The translations under genes and the position numbers were made by a program. Below are positions 26,594 to 33,270 of a stretch of DNA of 47,318 bases, piece by piece. The notes beneath the pieces are model-generated. The model ran no database searches. It had not been told where the DNA came from and saw only the letters and a list, made by a program, of their open reading frames with translations. Numbering within the stretch: the first letter of the stretch is position 1; the number at the start of each line of letters is the position of its first letter. The stretch is taken from positions 16,719-64,036 of the forward strand of contig ML986679.1 in assembly GCA_010094045.1 (NCBI GenBank). Reading direction: 5' to 3'. The stretch comes from Lojkania enalia. Taxonomy: Eukaryota; Ascomycota; Dothideomycetes; Pleosporales.

Positions 26594-27122
26594 TCTTCAG
26601 AGATGTTATTATTAGAGAGTTGAAGTCACCTTAAAATTCGAATTAGATTGTACGAGGTATAAGTCATCTAGGCTTAGCGCTGCTAAGAAAGGTGAGCTGA
26701 GGTAAATCATTAGGTAGCCTGAGCTGTATATTCCCGACCTAGCTAGCCTAGTAAGCAGCACGCAGTCTATCTAACATAACTTATACAGTAGTAATAGAGG
26801 GTATAAACCCTCGCGAATATAGATCAAGTGTATGACTAGCTATTACCTGGTCTTCTAGAGTAGAGAGCTTCTTCGAATTTGGCTTGCAATCGCGCTGCGC
26901 GAGGATACCAGCATATTGCATCCGTAGCGTCGATTCGGGGACGTTATATATAGAAGCAGCTAGTCGCACACTTTTAATCTAGCTATTATTAAGAGCTAGG
27001 GTGGCTGGCAATATATTGGCTTCTTTATAGGGCTTGAGAGCAGGAGGCTGTTGAGATATAGTAGTTGAAAGGTAGAATACTAGAGAAGCTGATAAGATGC
27101 GCAGCTCGCTTGTGAAGTATGT
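26594..27122 (-). mobile_element. Pogo-type element relic at the island edge, 5' end only
   Basis: The right end (27092-27122) contains GCGCAGCTCGCTTGTGAAGT, which is related to the family 3 inverted repeat (GCTCGCTTGTAAGGTACGT), and is followed by TA. Inside, on the minus strand, lies the N-terminal HTH part of a transposase. The C-terminal two-thirds and other terminal repeat are missing, cut off at the copia insertion point. Base composition is ordinary, so this copy has seen little or no RIP. Confidence 0.72.
26781..26969 (-). pseudogene. Fot1/pogo transposase N-terminal fragment (psq and CENP-B HTH)
   Basis: A 62-codon open stretch containing RLAASIYNVPESTLRMQYAG, the typical psq-type helix-turn-helix of Fot1 transposases, then KLSTLEDQVIASHTLDLYSRGFIP, the start of the CENP-B-type HTH. 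Homology continues in broken frames to about 26640. No DDE catalytic domain remains, so it cannot encode transposase. It is open enough that a short DNA-binding peptide cannot be excluded, but nothing shows that it is expressed. Confidence 0.75.
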
Positions 27123-28017
27123 TATTACTTAATTATATTACTAAAGGTAGGGAATATAGTAGAGTCTACAGCTTATCCGCGCAGCTCGCTTCCAGTTACA
27201 TTTTCTCTTATCTATAGAGCTGACGTCACCCCATTTAAATGGATCCGAAATGGCGGATAGACGCTTGTTCTAGACATATGCGCCTAGACGTTACATCGCC
27301 AGCACAAATTGTAGAGGTCAACGTAAAAGTGACGGCATTCCTTCTCTAAGCGATTAGTTTGTACGCTGCTTGCCGAATCAGCACGACGCCGCTTCTTGGG
27401 AAAGAACCCCTATAGCTATGATTTGGGTTGCTAAATCTCTTTTATATTTGCCCCGACAACATAAGTAAATTTCAACTACAACCGAATGTGAGAAATACCG
27501 AAGCTTGTAAAAACCCCTGCGTATGAACGCAACGTACCGCTCATATAGGATTTAACGAAAGAATGACGTGTATATGCAAGAGAGGAACACAGTTGCGCTA
27601 GCTCTTCCGAATCCGCAAGACTCGCTTACGAAATACCTGTTTTACGTGGAATACGGCACTGGTTTCACAAGTGGCACTACAATAATTCAAGTGAGACAAA
27701 GTCGATCCAGATCCAGAGCACTTTCTGTATCTTCAGATATTGAGTTAATCGATACGCCTGCGTCTAATTTCGCCATAGCTTTGACTATTTGTTGCCGAAT
27801 TGTGTGCTAAGTGGTAACATAGATATTTATATTTATATTCCTACTACAGCTTGATGATACTGATTTTACTATAGGGTGCCGGATTTGCTGCAATACAGCC
27901 GCGTTGGGCTAACTACTACTCTGAGACGAACACGAACCAATCACTACATCTCCTCTCCCCGTAGAATCTTTGATTTAACGAAACTGCTGGCATAAAAGGT
28001 AGCGCCTATAATCCACA
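27123..28017 (+). promoter_or_regulatory. Upstream region of the lectin-kinase-ankyrin gene
   Basis: No supported gene. Features that can be seen are a second GCGCAGCTCGCTT word at 27179-27191, probably a leftover pogo terminal repeat; a perfect palindromic TGACGTCA at 27221-27228, the consensus for CREB/ATF-type bZIP factors; and a pyrimidine-rich tract (CATCTCCTCTCCCC, about 27948-27961) about 60 bases before the start codon, common in fungal core promoters. An 80-codon frame at 27568-27810 has no recognisable domain and I do not call it as a gene. Confidence 0.45.
27221..27228. promoter_or_regulatory. Candidate CRE palindrome TGACGTCA
   Basis: A perfect 8-base CRE-type palindrome about 790 bases upstream of the 28018 start codon. 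One occurrence of an 8-mer can be chance; no second copy was noticed upstream of the other two island genes. Confidence 0.25.
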
Positions 28018-30408
28018 ATGTCATACACGATCAAGTTGAAAGTTGTCAATAACACCAGTGACATGCTCACTGTTGTCGAGAAGACCTGCTGGTACTATGC
28101 CAATGGAGGGACTTGGACTGAACAAGGAAATAACCATATCCTTTTTATGAGTGGTAGCGGTACCTCCGGAATGCTCCGTTTCAGAACATCTGCGGGAGAG
28201 ACATTTGGCTTGGCTGTAGGAATTCACAATTACAAGAGGTGGTGCGATCTTGTTGTTGATCTCAATGACAATGATACTGCCATGAAGCTTCACCCAACTT
28301 ACTATTCGGATTCAGGTTCTAGGCGCCGGATGCTTTGGAATCAACTTAGTAAGATCACGAAATACACTCCAAAAGCCAGAGCTCTACGTATCAATTTTCT
28401 TCTGGGGGAAGGTAATGAACTGCTCGCTGAGTTTACATATGATGAACAAAAGTACTCGGACGCTCAGACTGAAATGATTTACACAGTTCTACAGGCCATT
28501 GGCGAGCCGGACTATGTGAAGAATTTCAGTGAGAATGGCATCACGGATCTATGGTTCCCATTTTCCCTAGAAAGCTTACCTTATGGACTTCCTCCCGCTA
28601 CTTATGCAAAGTTTCAAAAGATCCAAAATATCGTTCTTACCGAAGCTATCGACTTGGAGAACGGTGGGCATTGCTATCTCTCTGGAGATGATCTTGACGA
28701 ATATGGCTTTCCAAAACAACTCCAGTGGAAGGCAGATCTAGGAAGTGGAGGTTTTGCTTCCGTTTACAAGGTTTCAGGAGCAAGAGAATATGTGCTAAAA
28801 CGGATTCCTCGAGGCCGTACGTTAAGAAATATTTCCGGAGCCATGAAGTACTTGGAGAAGGAATTGGCAGTGTTAAAGAAAGTAAGGAAGTTACAAAGCC
28901 AACACTTCGTAACGCTTGTAGGCAGCTACACGGCTTTAGCTTGGACTGGCATAGTCGTGTTTCCGCCCGCAGACGGCAACTTGGCCATGTTTTTATCCAA
29001 AGTTTCTGATGCCACTGACAAGAGAACCTTGTTGTGCAAGTTTTTTGGCTGTCTATCAAGTGCACTTGCCGACTTACATTGTACTCTTCGGATCCAGCAC
29101 AATAATATCAAGCCTCAAAATATCTTGATTAAAGCGAATAATATCTTATTCACGGATTTTGGGATGGCTCTTGATCTGGACGAAACAGAGCAGATCATGA
29201 CTAACGAGGAATCGAGCTGGTTTTCAGTGTATCGTGCTCCGGAAGCTGCCAAGGATAAAAAAACCAGATTTGCTCCGGATGTCTGGTCACTAGGATGTGT
29301 CTATCTAGAAATGGCAACGGTTTTAAAAGGCGAGGCCAGAGAAGATATGATACAGTTCTTTCTTTGTAAGGGCTCGAAGGAGCGTAACTACTGGAGGAAT
29401 CAAGAGGCAACCTCAATGTGGACGAAGAGACTTCAAGATATCAGAGGCCCTGAATTTGAAAATAAGCCTCTTCAGTGGGTTAGCATGATGCTGGAGCAGA
29501 ATGAAGGCCTGCGTCTGAATGCAAGACAATTAAGAGATGTAATATTAAAGACTCACCCAGACCCGGATTCGAGTATGGCGTTCTGTGGCGACTGTTGTAA
29601 AAGTAGGGAAATTGATCGTAATAGTGCCGATCTAGAGCTGCCTAGCCGTTTGACCAATGTAAGTCTTTTTGTTGCGCTTGCAAGAATTCTAACGCTCACT
29701 TCATTCAATGCACAATTACGGACCAACACAACAGTGACCACAGGTTCTGTTCCACTCAGCTCTGAAGACACGGAGGCCATATTACTGAGTAACGGTTTTG
29801 ATATGAAGGGAAACGATTCTCAATGTTCAGGAAGGACAGGGTTGCACTGGGCAGCTGAGAACGGATATGAGGCGGTGGCGCGGCATCTGTTGGGGAACGG
29901 AGCCGATGTTATGACAAGGGACGACGGAAAACGAACCGCACTGCACCTGGCGGCCGTGCATGGTCATCGCGCCATGACTCGGCTGCTATTGGAACGAGGC
30001 GCCGATATCAATGCCCAGAACGACCGTGGAACAACGGCGCTATTGTGCGCAATTACAAATAGCCAGGGTGGAGTAGTACAGGAACTTCTAGAGAAGGAAG
30101 CCGACGTTAACGTGAAGAATGATCATGGGTGGGTGGCACTGCATGTGGCTACTATTCATGGCGACGATGAGGTGGTGTGGAGACTGTTGGAGAATGATAC
30201 CGACGTCAACCCAAAGGATAAGGATTCCTGGACACCGTTACACTGGGCCGCTCAAATGGGGCATGTCCGGATTGTGCGACTTTTATTAGAGGGGGACGCT
30301 GACGTCGGCGTAGAGGATATGGATGGTTGGACGCCCGTACATCGCGCTACCAAGAAGCGCCGCCAGGAGATTGTTGAGTTGTTCAGAGAGAGAAGAAAGT
30401 ACTCATAG
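28018..30408 (+). CDS. Lectin-protein kinase-ankyrin repeat fusion protein
   Basis: 796 residues, no intron evident; the start lies in CACAATGTC and begins exactly as the lectin family begins (MSYTIK). Residues 1-143 are an Agaricus bisporus/Xerocomus-type fungal fruit body lectin domain (Pfam FB_lectin), with WYYANGGTW 25-33, GSGTSGMLRF 46-55 and GIHNYKRWCD 68-77. Known Gal-beta1,3-GalNAc contacts of that family appear kept (A28, S47, G48, N71). A linker with DLWFPF (177-182), typical of fungal ankyrin kinases, follows. The kinase spans about 238-515: glycine loop LGSGGFASVY 241-250, K261, E282, HNNIKPQN 361-368, DFG 380-382, APE 407-409, DVWSLG 421-426. The HRD Asp is Asn363, so catalysis is doubtful. 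After a Cys-rich CGDCC (523-527) come about six ankyrin repeats (605-796). No signal peptide is visible, so it is probably cytoplasmic. A role in glycan sensing is inference. Confidence 0.93.
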   Translation: MSYTIKLKVVNNTSDMLTVVEKTCWYYANGGTWTEQGNNHILFMSGSGTSGMLRFRTSAGETFGLAVGIHNYKRWCDLVVDLNDNDTAMKLHPTYYSDSGSRRRMLWNQLSKITKYTPKARALRINFLLGEGNELLAEFTYDEQKYSDAQTEMIYTVLQAIGEPDYVKNFSENGITDLWFPFSLESLPYGLPPATYAKFQKIQNIVLTEAIDLENGGHCYLSGDDLDEYGFPKQLQWKADLGSGGFASVYKVSGAREYVLKRIPRGRTLRNISGAMKYLEKELAVLKKVRKLQSQHFVTLVGSYTALAWTGIVVFPPADGNLAMFLSKVSDATDKRTLLCKFFGCLSSALADLHCTLRIQHNNIKPQNILIKANNILFTDFGMALDLDETEQIMTNEESSWFSVYRAPEAAKDKKTRFAPDVWSLGCVYLEMATVLKGEAREDMIQFFLCKGSKERNYWRNQEATSMWTKRLQDIRGPEFENKPLQWVSMMLEQNEGLRLNARQLRDVILKTHPDPDSSMAFCGDCCKSREIDRNSADLELPSRLTNVSLFVALARILTLTSFNAQLRTNTTVTTGSVPLSSEDTEAILLSNGFDMKGNDSQCSGRTGLHWAAENGYEAVARHLLGNGADVMTRDDGKRTALHLAAVHGHRAMTRLLLERGADINAQNDRGTTALLCAITNSQGGVVQELLEKEADVNVKNDHGWVALHVATIHGDDEVVWRLLENDTDVNPKDKDSWTPLHWAAQMGHVRIVRLLLEGDADVGVEDMDGWTPVHRATKKRRQEIVELFRERRKYS

Positions 30409-30992
30409 AGTTGCACTGTATGCCCTTAACGCTACCTTCTGACCACCTCGAGACAATAGCGTTTATTTTGGGGGCCCAATTTTATAGTGTCTTGTCGTGA
30501 TGCCAATAGCGCCTATAATACGATCTCTCTCAAATGTGCTCCATCCGAGTTCAATATCGAATTGAGGTGGATTATCTTCTCTAAGGGTAGATTTATCCAC
30601 TCGGTAGGCATTTTCTACTTCTATCGTTCACATAAGCTAAATATATAAGGAAACCATACGCTTGGGAATGGTACTATGGTAGTTCGGGACATAGTACAAA
30701 GGGTAATATCTGGCCATCCTCCAACTCAACAGCGACCATGGCCACAACCTCTACTGATTACGGTTGGAAATCAGATGACTGATCTATCAAGGAGCGATGA
30801 GCTTGCGTCCGAGCTGAGAAAGCAACCGAATCTAGGCTAAACCTTAGTGGGAATAAATGGTCACATGATTGTATCTCCTTCGACCACAATAGCAACAAAA
30901 TGCGCACATAGTTATCCTAAAAATAGCCGTATGATTCCCTTTCAGGATTGTAAGATTAGACGTGAGTACAAATTAACCTCAAATCAACAGTT
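30409..30992. other. Convergent intergenic region
   Basis: 584 bases between the stops of the plus-strand lectin-kinase-ankyrin gene and the minus-strand pseudokinase gene. It must hold both 3' ends. I see no further ankyrin-like codons after the first stop, no RNA gene and no transposon repeat. Confidence 0.5.
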
Positions 30993-32528
30993 TTAGAGGA
31001 GAACATCTGGGAATGAGACAAGAACCAATTCTTTAAAAGCTATGCCTGCTTCTGTTGTGTTGAGTTTTCTAAAGTCGATCTCGGCTCCAAACCCGCTCGG
31101 CGTATCGAGACACTTCAAGCAAGCTACTACAAGGCGTGTGTAGCCGAGTCCGACCCGTGGCGGAAGCTCCCTTTGGGCTAGGCCGAGCAGAGTTTCTTTT
31201 ACTTGTAGTGTACATTTTAGCTTTTGCTCCAATAAAGTTTCTGGTGCCTCGCTGCTGTCAAGGTTTGCGACTCGTTTGAAGAGATCCGATACTTGCGGAT
31301 TCCCATCTGCTGTCCTAGTCCGGACAAGAGGATCCCATAGACCAACTTCCAAAAGGCAAACTCCAAGGCTGTAAATGTCATGGCCAAGGTTGTACTTCTG
31401 TTGCACCTGGATTCCTTGCCGTTCTGGGTGCCGGTAGATATCTTCGGTCCATTGAGATGTACTTCTTTTGCGACTGGTAACGCCGGAGGCTTCTCGTACC
31501 AAGCGCCAATCTATAAGATATGGCTCTCCTAAACCAACTGCGATCTTCGCGGCAGTATCTCTGGCATCAATTTTGTGATGTAGTATAAGAATTGCCGCGG
31601 TACGTATACTCTTGTGCACCAGCTTCGCCGTATGGATGGAAAGAACTGCTTCAGAGATTTGCCGAGCAAGCCGGAACCGAAAATCGAGCGGGTGATTTCC
31701 AGCATAGCCCTTGCCCATGTCATCTGTAATTAAAGTATGCAGCGTTTGAGGATTATCCATTCCTTCTGGTAATTCAAATACAAGCTCTGGAGCCGGATCC
31801 ATACGGTAACCTAAACAGCGCAGCACTCCTCTCTTCGGAACACCATCCGCAAGGCGGTAGCAAAGATAAGAGGCAATGTCGCGGAGATTGCCCTCTGAAG
31901 GAGCCTCATTCCTTGTCTGTCTTTCGATGATTACAGATATCTCGCGAGACTCTGTATCCGCTCTTTCCTTGTAATCTCCTTCGGTGACATAGAGATCTGA
32001 AGTAAATGGCACGGCCATATAACCTATGCTCTCATTATGCTGGAACTTGGAAGGGCCAAGCAATAATTTATCTGGAAGTTGCATCTTTGCTATTCCGACA
32101 AGTACGAGTAGGTCTGAAAGGTCTTGCTGATGTTTTCGGAGAGCCTTGTTGATTTCCTTAGCCCTCCTTTCGCCTCTAATCGCAAACATTCCTCTTCCGA
32201 AGATACTCTGGACATTCTGTCTCCCTAAAAATGATTTTGCAATCAAAACCTCATCTCCTAACCTCTTAACCTGATCCTCAAGGAACTGTTTGAGTGCTGG
32301 ATCGAAACCTTCGGTGGTATATGCAGCCCTGGCCAACTCAATGTCCACTTTCAGCTTTCCATCACTCAGGCTATGTCCGAACTTTCCGAGATCAACCCAG
32401 ACATCTTTTGCTGTACGGAATGTTTCAAGTCTCTCTTTTATAAATTGTCCATAGTTGCAGAACAGATGAACGACGCCTGGTGCTGCAAGCACAAGACCCG
32501 CCACGGCTACGACGCCGCCATCCGCCAT
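30993..32528 (-). CDS. HeLo-like N-terminal domain plus pseudokinase protein
   Basis: 511 residues, single exon, beginning MADGGVVAVAGLVLAAPGVV. The first 20-odd residues form a small, Gly/Ala/Val-rich hydrophobic helix; residues 30-150 are predicted by eye to be helical (FLEDQVKRL, KEINKALRKHQQDLSDLLVL). This resembles HeLo/HeLo-like death-inducing domains of fungal incompatibility proteins. Residues about 195-505 follow a kinase fold that has lost its chemistry: no glycine loop, the VAIK position reads VIIE (199-202), HRDLKxxN reads HKSIRTAA (305-312), DFG reads DWR (340-342), while HPE (367-369) and DIYSLG (383-388) remain. It is thus a pseudokinase. It is divergent from the second lectin-kinase. 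A membrane-acting, regulated cell-death role, as in MLKL, is inference from architecture; a HET-s/LopB or other helical domain is the alternative. Confidence 0.85.
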   Translation of the reverse strand: MADGGVVAVAGLVLAAPGVVHLFCNYGQFIKERLETFRTAKDVWVDLGKFGHSLSDGKLKVDIELARAAYTTEGFDPALKQFLEDQVKRLGDEVLIAKSFLGRQNVQSIFGRGMFAIRGERRAKEINKALRKHQQDLSDLLVLVGIAKMQLPDKLLLGPSKFQHNESIGYMAVPFTSDLYVTEGDYKERADTESREISVIIERQTRNEAPSEGNLRDIASYLCYRLADGVPKRGVLRCLGYRMDPAPELVFELPEGMDNPQTLHTLITDDMGKGYAGNHPLDFRFRLARQISEAVLSIHTAKLVHKSIRTAAILILHHKIDARDTAAKIAVGLGEPYLIDWRLVREASGVTSRKRSTSQWTEDIYRHPERQGIQVQQKYNLGHDIYSLGVCLLEVGLWDPLVRTRTADGNPQVSDLFKRVANLDSSEAPETLLEQKLKCTLQVKETLLGLAQRELPPRVGLGYTRLVVACLKCLDTPSGFGAEIDFRKLNTTEAGIAFKELVLVSFPDVLL

Positions 32529-33270
32529 TTCAGATTGACTTAAATGGGATGTTGTCAGCTATGCAGACGCAAGAAGTCATCAAAGTGTAGAGATGGCACG
32601 TTAGAGGGGGAAATCTTGTCATGGAGGCACGCAACCAGTGATGGAGTTGGATTTCGATGGCGTTGCACACTCCGCCACCGACATAGACACACTCTCTTGC
32701 AACCACGTAGCAATGCTTGAGTGGGTACCAAAAGTGAGGATCGCCTGGCAATTTTCTGATAGGCAGGATGAGCAACACACCGCGCCGCCAACACCACACT
32801 AACAATTCCCCAAGGGATTATTGGGAGACCGTGAGGCATTTTGCTTATAGGATGGAAAAAGCCAGAAACGAAATGAGTGGTCAGAAGTTGCCTCAAAATT
32901 TAGGCAAATTGCGTTGTCAGCGGCATGCAGTCTAGGCAACTTATTTCAATGCACCTTTAGTACTTTCCTCATCATTTATTCGCTAATAACCCTTTCATCA
33001 GCTGCGCATGCTTACATGTGCCAATACTACCACACACGTACCACTAATCTGGATTTAAACCTAGCTGGAACCAGCATGGCCGATGCATTTAAATTATACT
33101 ACTAGTACACCCAAGATCGTCAACTCCTTAGCTTTATCTAGCGGAATTAAGCGTATAGTAGGAATTATAATTCAAAGATTGCTTACGCAGATCGCAGTGG
33201 AGAAAACCTCATCCACTAAGTTCGTCATCGCCGCTAGCTATACTCCTTGTACTTACGTGCATCATGCAGA
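32529..33270. promoter_or_regulatory. Shared divergent upstream region of the pseudokinase and second lectin-kinase
   Basis: 742 bases between two start codons pointing away from each other. Frames of 60-110 codons inside it lack recognisable domains or rely on non-ATG starts, so I call none. The arrangement allows co-regulation of the two genes. No clear paired motif or palindrome stands out by eye; ATTTAAATTATAC near 33087 is the best TATA-like stretch for the plus-strand gene. Confidence 0.45.

Noticed and set aside
27568..27810. 80-codon plus-strand frame upstream of the lectin-kinase-ankyrin gene
   Set aside because: No recognisable domain, biased toward Ser/Arg in one stretch only, and its position fits an upstream regulatory region. 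Without homology or transcript data I do not call it a gene.
28021..28293. Minus-strand 90-codon frame and similar frames at 28646-29065, 29201-29416, 29553-29780
   Set aside because: They lie antisense to the well-supported lectin-kinase-ankyrin gene and have no domain features.
32530..32896. Minus-strand frames of 91 and 113 codons just upstream of the pseudokinase gene
   Set aside because: Overlapping frames without domains in a divergent promoter region; the pseudokinase start MADGGVV is typical and does not need an upstream exon.
33247..33270. N-terminal extension of the second lectin-kinase
   Set aside because: It would need a TTG start; the ATG at 33271 gives MSYTI, which matches the paralogue and the lectin family start.
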